DNA of 64,000 nucleotides from Selenomonas sp. TAMA-11512 (GTDB lineage Bacteria; Bacillota; Negativicutes; Selenomonadales; Selenomonadaceae): assembly GCF_037076525.1 (NCBI RefSeq), contig NZ_AP029018.1, positions 2,092,501 to 2,156,500 on the forward strand, read 5' to 3'. The notes beneath the pieces were generated by a model. It saw only the letters and a program-made list of their open reading frames with translations. It was not told where the DNA came from and ran no database searches. Every line of letters starts with the position of its first letter. Position 1 is the stretch's first letter. Below are positions 7,651 through 16,998 of the stretch, in pieces. The position numbers were made by a program, and so were the translations under genes.

Positions 7651-9519
7651 TTGGCAGAAAACACAACGCAACAACAACAACCGGCGCAGGAGCGGCCGCA
7701 CCGTGAACCCCGCGGGCCGAGACAGGAGCGGGGCAATGGAGATCGCCCACATCGCCGTCCCATGAACCGCGGCGGCCAGAATCGCCGCAGCGGTGAGCGC
7801 GGCGAACGCGGCAATGACCACGGCAGTGAGCGCGGCAGTGAGCGCGGGAGCAATGCGCGCGGCGACGGCAAGCTTCTCCAAGTCATCCCTCTCGGCGGAC
7901 TTGGCGAAGTCGGCAAGAACATGACCGTCATCCGCTACGGCGATGAAATCATCATCGTTGACGCCGGGCTCATGTTCCCCACCGAAGATATGCTGGGCAT
8001 CGACCTCGTCATCCCCGATATCTCCTACCTCATCGAAAACAGGCACATGGTCAAGGCGATCCTCCTGACCCACGGTCACGAGGATCACATCGGCGCGCTC
8101 CCCTACGTCATGCGCGAGCTCGACGTGCCCGTCTACGGCACGCCGCTCACACTCGGCATCCTGAAAGGACGCCTGGCGGAGCGCGGCGTCGGCACGCACA
8201 ATCTGCATCCGAAGCAGGCAGGCGACCAGCTGCAGATCGGCGCCTTCTCCATCCGCCTCGTCCGCGTCAACCACTCCATTCCGGACGCCGTGGCGCTGTC
8301 CATCCAGACACCGATTGGCACGATCTTCCACACGGGCGACTTCAAGATGGACTATACGCCTGTCGACGGCAAGATGACCGACTTCAAGGCGCTTTCCGAG
8401 ATTGGCAACAAGGGCGTCCTTCTGATGCTTGCCGATTCGACGAACGCGGAGCGCAGCGAGCCCGTCCCCTCCGAGTCCACCGTCGGCGTCGCCTTTGACC
8501 GCGTGTTCCGCAGAGCCAAGGGCCGCATTCTCGTCGCGACCTTCTCCTCGAACGTCTCGCGCATCCAGCAGATCGCCGACTCCGCCGTCCGCTATCGCCG
8601 CAAGCTGGCAATTCTCGGCCGCAGCATGGTCAACGTCTCCAACATCGCGATGGAGCTGGGCTATCTGCAGATTCCCGAGGGAACCGTTGTTGATATCGAC
8701 GAGATTGACCGCTATAACGACAACCAGATCGTCATCGTCACCACCGGCAGTCAGGGCGAGCCCATGTCCGCGCTCACGCGCATGGCGATGAGCTCCCACC
8801 GCAAGGTCAACATCGTCCCCTCCGATACCGTCGTCATCTCCGCGACGCCCATCCCGGGCAACGAGCGCTATGTCGGCCGTACCATCGACCTTCTTCTGAA
8901 GCTCGGCTGCGATGTCGTCTACGGCAGAAGCGAGGGCATCCACGTCTCGGGGCACGCGAGTCAGGAAGGGCTCAAGCTCATGCACAACCTGATTCGCCCG
9001 AAGTACTTCATGCCGGCGCACGGCGAATACCGCATGCTCGTCAAACACGCGCGATTGGCTCAGTCCCTCGGCATGGAGCCGGAAAATATCTTCATCAATG
9101 AAAACGGCGGCATCCTCGAGCTCACAAAAAATTCCGCCAAGCTCAACGGCAAAGTGCAGTCCGGCATCGTCCTCATCGACGGTCTGGGTGTCGGCGACGT
9201 CGGCAACATCGTTCTGCGCGATCGCCAGCAGCTTGCCCGTGAAGGCGTCATCATCGTCGTCGTGGCGGTCAACCGCCAGTCGGGACACATCGTCTCGGGC
9301 CCCGATTTCGTCTCTCGCGGCTTCGTCTACGTCCGCGAATCCGAGGAGCTCATGGACACCGCGAAGCGCCGTGTCATACAGGCGCTCAAAAAGTCGGAGA
9401 GCGACCATGTCACGGAATGGTCAGCGATCAAGACGACGATTCGCGACACGCTCGGGCGTTACATTTTCGACGCGACCCGACGCCGTCCCATCATTCTTCC
9501 GATTATCATGGATGCTTGA
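7651..9519 (+). CDS. rnj: Ribonuclease J
   Basis: 622 residues from a TTG at 7651 preceded by GGAGG (9-nt gap); an in-frame ATG at 7621 has no ribosome site. Metallo-beta-lactamase/beta-CASP fold: [14 protein letters not shown] (zinc site, about residue 140), [14 protein letters not shown], then ADSTNAERS and the beta-CASP segments, and the late [11 protein letters not shown] and PAHGEYRML motifs. It degrades and matures RNA by 5'-3' exo- and endonucleolytic cuts. The first 75 or so residues are an unusual basic stretch rich in Arg, Gly, Gln and Glu ([19 protein letters not shown]), likely disordered and possibly RNA-binding. A strong terminator follows. Confidence 0.96.
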   Translation: MAENTTQQQQPAQERPHREPRGPRQERGNGDRPHRRPMNRGGQNRRSGERGERGNDHGSERGSERGSNARGDGKLLQVIPLGGLGEVGKNMTVIRYGDEIIIVDAGLMFPTEDMLGIDLVIPDISYLIENRHMVKAILLTHGHEDHIGALPYVMRELDVPVYGTPLTLGILKGRLAERGVGTHNLHPKQAGDQLQIGAFSIRLVRVNHSIPDAVALSIQTPIGTIFHTGDFKMDYTPVDGKMTDFKALSEIGNKGVLLMLADSTNAERSEPVPSESTVGVAFDRVFRRAKGRILVATFSSNVSRIQQIADSAVRYRRKLAILGRSMVNVSNIAMELGYLQIPEGTVVDIDEIDRYNDNQIVIVTTGSQGEPMSALTRMAMSSHRKVNIVPSDTVVISATPIPGNERYVGRTIDLLLKLGCDVVYGRSEGIHVSGHASQEGLKLMHNLIRPKYFMPAHGEYRMLVKHARLAQSLGMEPENIFINENGGILELTKNSAKLNGKVQSGIVLIDGLGVGDVGNIVLRDRQQLAREGVIIVVVAVNRQSGHIVSGPDFVSRGFVYVRESEELMDTAKRRVIQALKKSESDHVTEWSAIKTTIRDTLGRYIFDATRRRPIILPIIMDA

Positions 9520-9530
9520 CATTTCCTTCA

Positions 9531-9567
9531 AAAGACCGTTTCCTCGCAGCCGGGAACGGTCTTTTTT
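9531..9567 (+). terminator. Rho-independent terminator after RNase J
   Basis: AAGACCGTT pairs with AACGGTCTT across a 13-nt loop, followed by TTTTTT. Confidence 0.85.
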
Positions 9568-9605
9568 CATGCGATAAGATGCAGGTAACTTGCATTACTT
9601 TTTAC

Positions 9606-9634
9606 TGGACAAGCAAGTGTAAATTTATTACAAT
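9606..9634 (+). promoter_or_regulatory. Promoter of fumC
   Basis: TGGACA (9606-9611), 17-bp spacer, TACAAT (9629-9634); both boxes match consensus in five of six positions. The predicted start falls inside the Fur-like palindrome. Confidence 0.8.
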
Positions 9635-9650
9635 AATGATAACGATTATC
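9632..9650 (+). promoter_or_regulatory. Predicted Fur box overlapping the fumC promoter
   Basis: The 19-mer AATAATGATAACGATTATC matches the classical Fur box (GATAATGATAATCATTATC) at 16 of 19 positions. It overlaps the end of the -10 box and the start site, where bound Fur-Fe2+ would block transcription. Iron-free FumC would then be made when iron is scarce. Confidence 0.75.
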
Positions 9651-9674
9651 TTTTTTATAAAAGGAGCTGGTTTT

Positions 9675-11102
9675 ATGGAATACCGCATTGAAAAGGATAC
9701 GATGGGCGAAATCAAGGTGCCGAATGACAAGTATTGGGGGGCACAGACCGAGCGCAGCCATGAAAATTTCAAGATCGGCGTTGGCTTGGAGACCATGCCG
9801 ATTGAAATCACGCGTGCCTTCGGCTATCTGAAGAAAGCCTGCGCGCTTGTCAACGGCGATCTCGGGCGCCTCGATGAGACACGCAAAAACGCCATTGCGC
9901 AGGCTTGTGACGAAGTCGTCTCCGGCAAGCTCGACGATCACTTCCCGCTCGTCGTCTACCAAACCGGCAGCGGCACCCAGTCCAACATGAACCAGAACGA
10001 AGTCATCGCGAACCGCGCGATGGAAATTCTCGGTCTCGATTTCCGCAACAAGGAAGCCCTCGACGTCAAAGATGCGAAGTTCATCCATCCGAACGATCAC
10101 GTCAACAAGGGACAGAGCTCCAACGACACATTCCCGACAGCCATGCGCATCGCGCTCGTCCTTGAGGTGCAGAAGAACCTCCTCCCAGCGCTTGATCAGC
10201 TCTATGCGACACTCGATGCCAAGAGCAAGGAATTCGATAAAATCGTGAAGATCGGCCGCACCCATCTGCAGGATGCCACCCCGCTTACACTGGGACAGGA
10301 GTTCAGCGGCTATGCGCACATGATCAAGGCAAGCAAGAATCAGATCCTCGCCACGATGCCGTTCCTCGTTGAGCTCTGCATCGGCGGTACAGCTGTCGGT
10401 ACGGGCCTGAACTCGCATCCGAAGTTCAGCGAGCTCGTCAGTGATTGCCTGAACCGTCTCACCGGCACAAAGTACGCCTTCGTATCGCATCCCAATAAAT
10501 TCCACGGCCTTACGAGCCATGACGCGGAAGTCTTCCTGAGCGGCGCGCTCAACGGACTCGCCGCGAACCTCATGAAGATCGCGAACGATGTTCGCTGGCT
10601 TGCCAGCGGCCCGCGCTGCGGCATCGGCGAGCTCCAGATTCCGGAGAACGAACCGGGCAGCTCCATCATGCCGGGCAAGGTCAATCCCACTCAGTGCGAA
10701 GCCGTCACAATGGTCGCCGTACAGGTTGCCGGAAATCATCAGGCGGTCAGCTTCGGCGCGAGCCAGGGCAACTTCGAGCTCAATGTCTTCAAGCCCGTCA
10801 TCGCCTACAACCTCCTCCAGTCCATCCGCCTCCTCAGCGATGTCATGATCAGCTTCGATGTGCATTGCGCCTCCGGCATCGCCGCCAACGAGGAGAAGAT
10901 TGACAAGCTCCTCCGTGAGAGCCTCATGCTCGTCACGGCACTCAATCCGCACATCGGCTATGCCAACGCGGCAAAGATTGCCAAGACCGCACACAAAAAC
11001 GGCACTACGCTTCGCGAGGAAGCCATCGCGTCCGGTCTCCTCACCGCGGAGGAATTTGACGCATGGGTTGTCCCCGAAGACATGATCCACGCAAAAGAAT
11101 AG
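9675..11102 (+). CDS. fumC: Fumarate hydratase class II
   Basis: 475 residues from the ATG at 9675, with AAGGAG 8 nt upstream; an open frame further upstream lacks a start signal. It belongs to the fumarase/aspartase superfamily; [11 protein letters not shown] near residue 328 is the signature with the catalytic Ser loop. [11 protein letters not shown] and [10 protein letters not shown] are further active-site segments typical of FumC rather than aspartase. It converts fumarate to malate without an iron-sulfur cluster. Transcribed alone, between two terminators, from a promoter with a Fur-like site. Confidence 0.95.
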   Translation: MEYRIEKDTMGEIKVPNDKYWGAQTERSHENFKIGVGLETMPIEITRAFGYLKKACALVNGDLGRLDETRKNAIAQACDEVVSGKLDDHFPLVVYQTGSGTQSNMNQNEVIANRAMEILGLDFRNKEALDVKDAKFIHPNDHVNKGQSSNDTFPTAMRIALVLEVQKNLLPALDQLYATLDAKSKEFDKIVKIGRTHLQDATPLTLGQEFSGYAHMIKASKNQILATMPFLVELCIGGTAVGTGLNSHPKFSELVSDCLNRLTGTKYAFVSHPNKFHGLTSHDAEVFLSGALNGLAANLMKIANDVRWLASGPRCGIGELQIPENEPGSSIMPGKVNPTQCEAVTMVAVQVAGNHQAVSFGASQGNFELNVFKPVIAYNLLQSIRLLSDVMISFDVHCASGIAANEEKIDKLLRESLMLVTALNPHIGYANAAKIAKTAHKNGTTLREEAIASGLLTAEEFDAWVVPEDMIHAKE

Positions 11103-11120
11103 AAAGCTAAGAGATATATC

Positions 11121-11152
11121 AAGCCGCCCCTCGACAAAGGGGCGGCTTTTTT
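11121..11152 (+). terminator. Rho-independent terminator after fumC
   Basis: AAGCCGCCCC, loop TCGACAAA, GGGGCGGCTT, then TTTT. Confidence 0.9.
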
Positions 11153-11160
11153 GTTACAAT
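11131..11160 (+). promoter_or_regulatory. Possible promoter nested in the fumC terminator
   Basis: TCGACA (11131-11136, in the terminator loop), 18-bp spacer, TACAAT (11155-11160). It would serve the three-gene lrgAB cassette starting at 11210. Sequence match only. Confidence 0.45.
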
Positions 11161-11209
11161 AGGATTCGTTTCGTCAATCATGCAGCACATAATACTTCGG
11201 GAGACATGC

Positions 11210-11731
11210 ATGGAATACGTATATCTCTTCGCCTTGTTTTGGCTCGTCATCTCTCTTAAATCCGCTCTTGCCGTCACACTGGAGTTCTTCTTCGACGATG
11301 AAGAGGACAAAGAAGACACCCTGCTCCGGAACCTCAAGGAAACCGTCGAGGAGTGCAAGGCCGCCATCGAAGAAATCAGCGCCGCAGCAAGCGAACGCTT
11401 CCTCTTCGGGCTCACCCTCCTCACCATTCTCCTCGTCCTCGGCAAGGAGGTCCTCGGCTTCCTCCTCGTCTACGCCTATGTTCCTCTCCACCAATGGCAG
11501 CAAATTGCCTTTTACCTCATCCTGCTTGCCAACATCATCTACAGCGCCCAATTCCTCCGCATCACCTTCACGATGTTCCGGTCACTGCGCGAGAGCAAAG
11601 ACCCTGACGCCATCGTCAGCCATATCTACAGCCGTGTCCTGCTCGCCGGCGACGACATCGTTGAGACCGCCGCCGTGCTCGGCCGCGCGTGGGCAGCTAT
11701 GATGCTCGTGCTTTGGGTCATTTTTAACTGA
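11210..11731 (+). CDS. Small integral membrane protein of unknown function, upstream of lrgAB
   Basis: 173 residues from the ATG at 11210 (GGGAG just upstream). Hydrophobic segments at about residues 3-20, 62-90, 98-118 and the C-terminal AWAAMMLVLWVIF indicate three or four membrane spans. Between the first two lies a charged loop (FFDDEEDKEDTLLRNLKETVEE) likely to be helical and cytoplasmic. It ends 20 nt before lrgA, on the same strand, so the three genes probably form one transcript. I do not recognise the family; co-transcription with a holin/antiholin-like pair suggests a membrane-linked role. Confidence 0.8.
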   Translation: MEYVYLFALFWLVISLKSALAVTLEFFFDDEEDKEDTLLRNLKETVEECKAAIEEISAAASERFLFGLTLLTILLVLGKEVLGFLLVYAYVPLHQWQQIAFYLILLANIIYSAQFLRITFTMFRSLRESKDPDAIVSHIYSRVLLAGDDIVETAAVLGRAWAAMMLVLWVIFN

Positions 11732-11751
11732 TAATTTTTTAGGATGGAAAT

Positions 11752-12126
11752 ATGAAATATCTGCGAGAATTTGCCATTATTCTAGGCATCACATGTATCG
11801 GCGAGATCATCAAGTACCTGATCCCTCTCCCCATTCCCGCCAGCGTGTACGGCCTGATCATCATGCTGTCCCTCCTGTCCTCCGGCCGGCTCCGGCTGAA
11901 CCAAGTACAGGTGACCGGCAGGATCCTCATCGAGACCATGCCGCTCATGTTTATCCCTGCCGGCGTGGGCCTCATGTTTTACTGGGACGAGCTGCAGCCC
12001 GTTATCGTGCCGGTACTCGTTATCACGTTTATTACCACCATCGTCGTATCGGTTTCCACCGGGAAAATGTCCGATGCTCTTTTAACTTGGAAGAATCGAG
12101 GAAAACATGGACGGCATCATCACTAA
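11752..12126 (+). CDS. lrgA: LrgA/CidA family holin-like membrane protein
   Basis: 124 residues with four hydrophobic segments and the family-typical LPIPASVYGLIIM and MFIPAGVGLM motifs. CidA/LrgA proteins form small membrane oligomers that act with LrgB; roles in murein hydrolase control and in pyruvate or glycolate export have been shown for different members. The C-terminus overlaps lrgB by 20 nt and ends in a basic, His-rich tail (KHGRHHH). Which substrate applies here cannot be told from sequence. Confidence 0.9.
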   Translation: MKYLREFAIILGITCIGEIIKYLIPLPIPASVYGLIIMLSLLSSGRLRLNQVQVTGRILIETMPLMFIPAGVGLMFYWDELQPVIVPVLVITFITTIVVSVSTGKMSDALLTWKNRGKHGRHHH

Positions 12127-12856
12127 CTCAACGACCTTCGGCGTCGTCATCAGCCTGCTTGCCTATGGGTTCGGCAGCTTTTTAAAAGACAAAACGGGGA
12201 TTGCTCTATGCAACCCCCTGCTCATTGCCATCGCCGGCGTCATCGGATTTTTGCTGATCTTCAACATTGATTATGACACATACAATATCAGCGCCCGATA
12301 TCTGAGCTATCTCCTGACACCCGCAACCGTCGCGCTTGCTATCCCCCTCTACAAGCAGATCACACTGCTCAAGGATAACCTCGTCGCTATCCTCGTCAGC
12401 ATCTTCACCGGCGTACTGAGCAGCATGGCGTGCATCCTGCTCTTCTCTCTGATCTTTCACCTGAACCATTCCTTCTACGTCACGCTGCTGCCGAAGTCCA
12501 TCACGACCGCCATCGGCATGGGTGTCGCCGAAGAGCTCGGCGGCATCCCGACCATTGCCGTCGCCGTCATCATCATCACAGGCATACAGGGCAATATCAT
12601 GGGCGCATGGATTTGTAAGATAGCCAAGATCCGACACGCCGTATCGAAAGGACTCGCCATCGGGACCGCCTCGCACGCCATCGGCACGGCAAAGGCCATG
12701 CAGATGGGAGAGGTGGAAGGCGCGATGAGCAGTCTGTCCATCGTCGTGGCGGGGCTGATGACCGTCCTTCTGGCATCGTTTTTCGCCGGGTTCGTCTTCT
12801 GCTCGAACAGCCGGTGCTTTCCCGCACCTCAGATCTGCACGGCGGGATCCGCGTAA
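12107..12856 (+). CDS. lrgB: LrgB family membrane protein
   Basis: 249 residues, multi-spanning. Family motifs [20 protein letters not shown] and [13 protein letters not shown] are present in the C-terminal half. It works with LrgA. The last 18 or so residues ([18 protein letters not shown]) look unlike a membrane protein end and read through the 3' end of the convergent ABC-transporter gene, which it overlaps by 28 nt. The stop may have been lost or moved when the two transcription units came together; no terminator lies between them. Confidence 0.9.
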   Translation: MDGIITNSTTFGVVISLLAYGFGSFLKDKTGIALCNPLLIAIAGVIGFLLIFNIDYDTYNISARYLSYLLTPATVALAIPLYKQITLLKDNLVAILVSIFTGVLSSMACILLFSLIFHLNHSFYVTLLPKSITTAIGMGVAEELGGIPTIAVAVIIITGIQGNIMGAWICKIAKIRHAVSKGLAIGTASHAIGTAKAMQMGEVEGAMSSLSIVVAGLMTVLLASFFAGFVFCSNSRCFPAPQICTAGSA

Positions 12857-13596
12857 TCCTCCGGCAGGATGCGCTGCAGAAAACGCTTCGTCCTCTCTTC
12901 CTTCGGGTGCGTGAATATATCATGGCTCGTGCCCTCTTCGACGACGCCGCCGTCCGCCATGAAGATGACGTGAGAGGCGACGTCCTTCGCGAACTTCATC
13001 TCATGCGTGACAACGATCATCGTGATGCCTTCCTCCGCGAGATTCTTCATGACCTGCAGCACCTCACCGACAAGCTCCGGGTCGAGCGCCGACGTCGGCT
13101 CATCGAAGAGTACGACATCCGGCCGCACGGCGATTGCCCGCGCGATGCCGACGCGCTGCTGCTGCCCGCCCGACAGCTGTAACGGATAGTAGTCCGCGCG
13201 ATCCTGCATGCCGACGTGCGCAAGCGCCTGCAGGGCGATGCTCTTCGCCTCTTCATGCGACACGCCGCGCCCTGCGGTGAGCCCGAGCATGACGTTTTCA
13301 ATCGCCGTCTTATTGGCGAAAAGGTTGTAATTCTGAAATACAAACGCTGTCTTTTTCCGCACCTTTGCGATGTCCGAGGACGACGCATCCGCCAGATCGA
13401 GCCGCAGCCCGTCGAGCTCCATCGTCCCGCCGTCCGCCTGATCGAGGAAGTTCAGACAGCGCAGGAACGTCGTCTTCCCCGACCCCGAGGGCCCCAGGAT
13501 AACTACCACATCCCCCTTTGCCATGTCGAGACTGACATCCTTCAGCACCGTATTTCCATGAAAGCTCTTTTGCACATTACGTACCCGCATGAGCAT
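12829..13596 (-). CDS. Polar amino-acid (probably cystine) ABC transporter ATPase
   Basis: 255 residues. Walker [13 protein letters not shown] signature LSGGQQQR, Walker [13 protein letters not shown] and the switch His in VVTHEMKF are intact, as in GlnQ/TcyN-type ATPases. It drives the two permeases encoded just upstream. It is the last gene of the UroD-SBP-permease-permease-ATPase unit. Cystine or another sulfur amino acid is inferred from the neighbouring cysK, the CymR-like regulator and shared palindromes. The 3' end overlaps lrgB on the opposite strand. Confidence 0.93.
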   Translation of the reverse strand: MLMRVRNVQKSFHGNTVLKDVSLDMAKGDVVVILGPSGSGKTTFLRCLNFLDQADGGTMELDGLRLDLADASSSDIAKVRKKTAFVFQNYNLFANKTAIENVMLGLTAGRGVSHEEAKSIALQALAHVGMQDRADYYPLQLSGGQQQRVGIARAIAVRPDVVLFDEPTSALDPELVGEVLQVMKNLAEEGITMIVVTHEMKFAKDVASHVIFMADGGVVEEGTSHDIFTHPKEERTKRFLQRILPEDYADPAVQI

Positions 13597-13618
13597 GATG
13601 CATATTCTCCTTTCTTGC

Positions 13619-14326
13619 TTACGTCATCTGCCGGAAGGCGCCCAATCTCTTTTCAGCCAGATGATAGGCAGCCTGCACGACCGAGCAGAGCACGATGTAT
13701 ACGATGAAAACATCGATGTACGCCTCGATGTAGTTATATCCGTACGACGCGGCGATGCGCCCCAGTGCCATGACGTCCTTCACCGTCATCAGGAACGCGA
13801 GACTCGTCCCCTTGATGAGGTTGACCGTGAGATTCGCGATGGCGGGCAGTGCGACGACAAGCGCCTGCGGTATGATGACGCGCACATACGTCTGCATCTG
13901 CGACATGCCGACGGAGAGCCCCGCTTCCAGCTGCCCCTTCGGAATGGCTAAGAGCGCCGAGCGAAAGACTTCGGAAAGCAGCGCGATCGTATTGAATGTG
14001 AAGATGATGACAGCATACCAGAACGGCTCCACCGCGTCGAAGATGTTGAAATCGCTTCCGATGGCCTGCAGCAGTGCGTTTATGAGGCTCGGCAGCAGGC
14101 TGTACAAGAGCAGGATCTGCAGGATGATCGGTGTGCCGCGGACAAAGGATACATACAGCCGCACCAATGGACTCAGCAGGAAATCTCCCCGCATGCGGAC
14201 GACGGCAAAGTAAAAAGCGGGAATCATCGCCAGGAGAAGCGACAGCGCGGTGAGCGAAAGCGTCACTCCGGCGCCTTCCCAGACGGTAAAGAATGTCTCC
14301 CGCATAAACGTGTAGTCTAGCTCCAT
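13619..14326 (-). CDS. Amino-acid ABC transporter permease (second)
   Basis: 235 residues from the ATG at 14326, with AGGAGG 8 nt upstream and a 10-nt overlap with the preceding permease gene. His/Glu/Gln-type permease: about five hydrophobic segments, [14 protein letters not shown] near residue 70, and the EAA loop ([20 protein letters not shown]) that contacts the ATPase. It pairs with the product of 14317-15012 in a heterodimer. Confidence 0.92.
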   Translation of the reverse strand: MELDYTFMRETFFTVWEGAGVTLSLTALSLLLAMIPAFYFAVVRMRGDFLLSPLVRLYVSFVRGTPIILQILLLYSLLPSLINALLQAIGSDFNIFDAVEPFWYAVIIFTFNTIALLSEVFRSALLAIPKGQLEAGLSVGMSQMQTYVRVIIPQALVVALPAIANLTVNLIKGTSLAFLMTVKDVMALGRIAASYGYNYIEAYIDVFIVYIVLCSVVQAAYHLAEKRLGAFRQMT

Positions 14327-15012
14327 CGAGCCTGCCTCCTCTCCAGCTGATGAAATCCCTGCTCTAAGAGCAGAATCATGACCCAATAGATCAGCATGCA
14401 CGCCATGTACGTCTCAATCCCGTAGGCGCCGTAGTTCTGCCCGATGATGATGTTGGCCTGTCCGATGATGTCCACAAGGCCGATGGTATAGGCGAGCGCC
14501 CCTTCCTTTAAGAGCTGTATCGTCGAGTTCCCGAAGTTCGGCAGCGCAATGACAGCCGCCTGCGGCAGCATGATGTGGAAGAACGCGGACAGCGGCGATA
14601 TGCCGACGGATGCGGCCGCCTCGTACTGCCCGCGAGGCACAGCCAGATAGGCGGCGCGGAAGACCTCGGATATATAGGCGCCAAATAGCAGCACAAACGT
14701 AATGACGGCAAATACGGCACGATGCATGCGATTGATATCGTGGTGAAACAGCATCTCCACCAGCTGCGGCAAGCCGTAAAACACGATAAACAGCAGCACG
14801 ATCGCCGGCGTGCACCGCATGATATACGTATACAGGTGCGCAAGGGCACGCAGGGGAGGACTTCCCCCGATCTTCGCCCAGGCGAGCAGCATGCCGAGGA
14901 CAGAACCGAGGAAGACGCTTCCCACTCCCACGAGCAGAGTGACGTCCATATACTCCAAGAGTCTCGGCATGACCGTAAAGATCACGCTCGGGTCAAAGGC
15001 ACGCGTCTCCAT
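14317..15012 (-). CDS. Amino-acid ABC transporter permease (first)
   Basis: 231 residues; hydrophobic throughout. RCTPAIVLLFIVFYGLPQL and an EAA loop (ISEVFRAAYLAVPRGQYEAA) are the HisMQ-family hallmarks. It starts 18 nt after the substrate-binding protein gene. Two different permeases in tandem imply a heterodimeric channel. Confidence 0.92.
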   Translation of the reverse strand: METRAFDPSVIFTVMPRLLEYMDVTLLVGVGSVFLGSVLGMLLAWAKIGGSPPLRALAHLYTYIMRCTPAIVLLFIVFYGLPQLVEMLFHHDINRMHRAVFAVITFVLLFGAYISEVFRAAYLAVPRGQYEAAASVGISPLSAFFHIMLPQAAVIALPNFGNSTIQLLKEGALAYTIGLVDIIGQANIIIGQNYGAYGIETYMACMLIYWVMILLLEQGFHQLERRQARWS

Positions 15013-15030
15013 AACGATCCCTCCCCTCTT

Positions 15031-15894
15031 TTACTTCAGATAATCCGAAAGGCTTTCGCCGAAATACTGCTGCTCCAGCTCCGCAATCTTGCCCTCGGCT
15101 CGGAGCTCTTCGATCGCCTTATCGTACTCGTCGGCAAACTGCTGCTCATTCCGGTTGATGATCGGGTACGTCGGGATGCCGCGATAGCGGACATACGTGA
15201 GCTTATCGTCAAACTGGTGATACGGGGCATCCTCCTTTTGGATGTTGTTCTTGTAGGAGAGCTCGACCTCGAGATACGCGTCGTAACGCTTCTCCATGAC
15301 CCAGCTGAAGGCATCCGTCACGTTGAAGGACTCCGACGGCACAAGCTCGATCGGCGCGTCCGCGTGCTCCTTGTTGTACGTATCCACGACCATGTAGCGC
15401 GCATCCTGCGGCGCTATCGGGACAAGCTTGCCGCTGAACTTCGCGAAGGACTCCATATCCTTGATCTCGTCCGCGTTCTCCCTGCGGATGACGAGACCGA
15501 TGACGCTGGCTCCGAGGTTGTTCTTCGGAAAGACATACTTTTTCCTGCGCGCCTCCGTAATCCAGATCCCCTTCGTACCGACCGTGTACTTGCCGGACTC
15601 GACGCCGACAAGCAGATCGTCGTTCGACGTCGGGACAAACTCAAATTCATACTGCGGAAGCTTCTTCGCGACCTCCTTCATGACGGCGACCTCAAAACCG
15701 TCCGATTCCCCCTTTTCATTCACAAAGTCATAGGGGACAAAATAGTCCGTATGCGCTACCGTGATCTTCTTCCCGCTTTTGCCGTCCGTACCGGCGACCG
15801 CCTTGTCCGAGCCACTTCCGCATCCCGCGGCGAGCGCAAGCGCACCGACGAGCAGTCCAACGGTAAATACATTTCTCAGTTTCTTTATCTGCAT
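15031..15894 (-). CDS. Amino-acid ABC transporter substrate-binding lipoprotein
   Basis: 287 residues from the ATG at 15894 (GAGAGGAGA upstream). An N-terminal signal with lipobox LAAGC (Cys about residue 24) marks a lipoprotein. The body is a periplasmic binding protein of the SBP_bac_3 type: ITVAHTDYFVPYDFVNEKG, then DGFEVAVMKEVAKKLP and a late YPIINRNEQQFADEYDKAI. FliY/TcyJ-like proteins of this size bind cystine or related amino acids, and context (cysK, CymR-like regulator) favours that, but the ligand cannot be read from sequence. Start lies 14 nt after the UroD-family gene. Confidence 0.92.
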   Translation of the reverse strand: MQIKKLRNVFTVGLLVGALALAAGCGSGSDKAVAGTDGKSGKKITVAHTDYFVPYDFVNEKGESDGFEVAVMKEVAKKLPQYEFEFVPTSNDDLLVGVESGKYTVGTKGIWITEARRKKYVFPKNNLGASVIGLVIRRENADEIKDMESFAKFSGKLVPIAPQDARYMVVDTYNKEHADAPIELVPSESFNVTDAFSWVMEKRYDAYLEVELSYKNNIQKEDAPYHQFDDKLTYVRYRGIPTYPIINRNEQQFADEYDKAIEELRAEGKIAELEQQYFGESLSDYLK

Positions 15895-15908
15895 GATCCG
15901 ATCTCCTC

Positions 15909-16907
15909 TCAACGGGCCGCTTCTCTGACCCACTCCAAGTGCTTCCAATCGATATCCCGCGGCACGGTACAATCCGCGCCTAAGAGGACGCCCGTGCGGT
16001 CCGCGGCATCGAGAATCCGGCGCGTCTCCGCCTGAATCTCCTCCTTCGATCCCCTGTAGAGAACCTCCGATGTGAGATTCCCGAAGCCCCCGAGCACGGC
16101 ATGATTCGGGAAGAGCTTTCGCCCCTCTTCCATGGGAATCCCTTCGACTACGGCAGCCCAGTTGACCGTCTTGACATCATAATCTTGATACCACGACAGG
16201 TCATTGCGGTGACCCGCGTAGCCGCAGATGTGCAGAATGCTGTAGTCACTGACCTCACGGACGGCGGCGAGCACGGCTTTTTCCCCGGGAGCGATGACTT
16301 CACGGTAGATGTCCTTTGTAATCCCGTCTCCGATGAGATTTTGAACGCTGAAGTAGATTCCCGTCGCTCCTCCTTCCGTGACAATGCGCCGCGCCAGCTT
16401 TGCAAGGTCGCCGGAAATAACGTCAAACGCCGCTTTTAAGGTCTCCTTGTCCTCCTTGATCCACGAGACGATGAGCGCTTCTCCCTTTTCCCACTCCGGC
16501 TGCATGAACCGCAGTGTAGTCGCCGCGCCGAATACGTTGTAAAACATTGCTGTCTCGCTACCGTACTTGGACGTCAGCTTCTTCGCGTAGGCAATCTGCT
16601 CCGTGAACCACGGATCGTCATCCGCGAGCGGCCGCAGCCCCTTCAAATCGGATATCCTGCGCGCGGACGCGACCTGCGGATGCTGATAGTGAAAGTATCC
16701 GTCTGTCATGATCTTCACAAAGTCCGGCTGAAACTCCTCTATATACTTCGTCTCTCCCGCGATGACCTTTTCAATCAGCGACGGATCCCGAAAGGCATCC
16801 GCGCCGATCTCATCGTCCAGGAAGTGAAACCAGAAGCCCGAGGGGATGCGCTCCACCGGCTTTCTGTCCATGGCATCCAGCACAAGCTGCTTTTTCGATA
16901 TAGTCAT
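15909..16907 (-). CDS. UroD-family protein, candidate zinc-dependent thiol/corrinoid methyltransferase
   Basis: 332 residues from the ATG at 16907, which has GGAGAGG before it; two upstream ATGs (16919, 16928) have none. The TIM-barrel resembles uroporphyrinogen decarboxylases and MtaA/CmuA-type methyltransferases. It has H-x-C (HICG, His226, Cys228) and a later Cys (GADC, Cys313), the HxC...C zinc pattern of the methyltransferase branch; no other haem genes are nearby. It is first in a unit with the ABC transporter, 14 nt before the binding protein, and its upstream region carries a copy of the cysK/regulator palindrome. A role in thiol or methionine-related methyl transfer is inference. Confidence 0.85.
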   Translation of the reverse strand: MTISKKQLVLDAMDRKPVERIPSGFWFHFLDDEIGADAFRDPSLIEKVIAGETKYIEEFQPDFVKIMTDGYFHYQHPQVASARRISDLKGLRPLADDDPWFTEQIAYAKKLTSKYGSETAMFYNVFGAATTLRFMQPEWEKGEALIVSWIKEDKETLKAAFDVISGDLAKLARRIVTEGGATGIYFSVQNLIGDGITKDIYREVIAPGEKAVLAAVREVSDYSILHICGYAGHRNDLSWYQDYDVKTVNWAAVVEGIPMEEGRKLFPNHAVLGGFGNLTSEVLYRGSKEEIQAETRRILDAADRTGVLLGADCTVPRDIDWKHLEWVREAAR

Positions 16908-16922
16908 AGCCCTCTCCATTCT

Positions 16923-16945
16923 TAACATATATATTTACTATGTTT
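16923..16945 (-). promoter_or_regulatory. Candidate operator (third copy) upstream of the UroD-ABC transporter unit
   Basis: On the plus strand TAACATAT, 7 nt, CTATGTTT. Same arms and spacer length as the sites at 18142 and 18207, with one arm base changed. It lies 16 nt before the chosen start codon, between the cysK terminator and the gene. No clear -35/-10 pair was resolved here. Confidence 0.6.
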
Positions 16946-16955
16946 AATATCCTTA

Positions 16956-16980
16956 GAAAAACTGCTCAAAAGAGCAGTTT
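16956..16980 (-). terminator. Rho-independent terminator after cysK
   Basis: On the minus strand AAACTGCTC, loop TTTT, GAGCAGTTT, followed by TTC; about 20 nt after the cysK stop. It separates cysK from the UroD unit. Confidence 0.8.
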
Positions 16981-16998
16981 CCTAAATTTATTCCGTGT

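Noticed and set aside
7633-9408. 591-codon open frame on the minus strand opposite RNase J
   Set aside because: It mirrors a strong conserved gene; long antisense frames are common in this GC-rich codon usage, and no family motif or ribosome site was seen.
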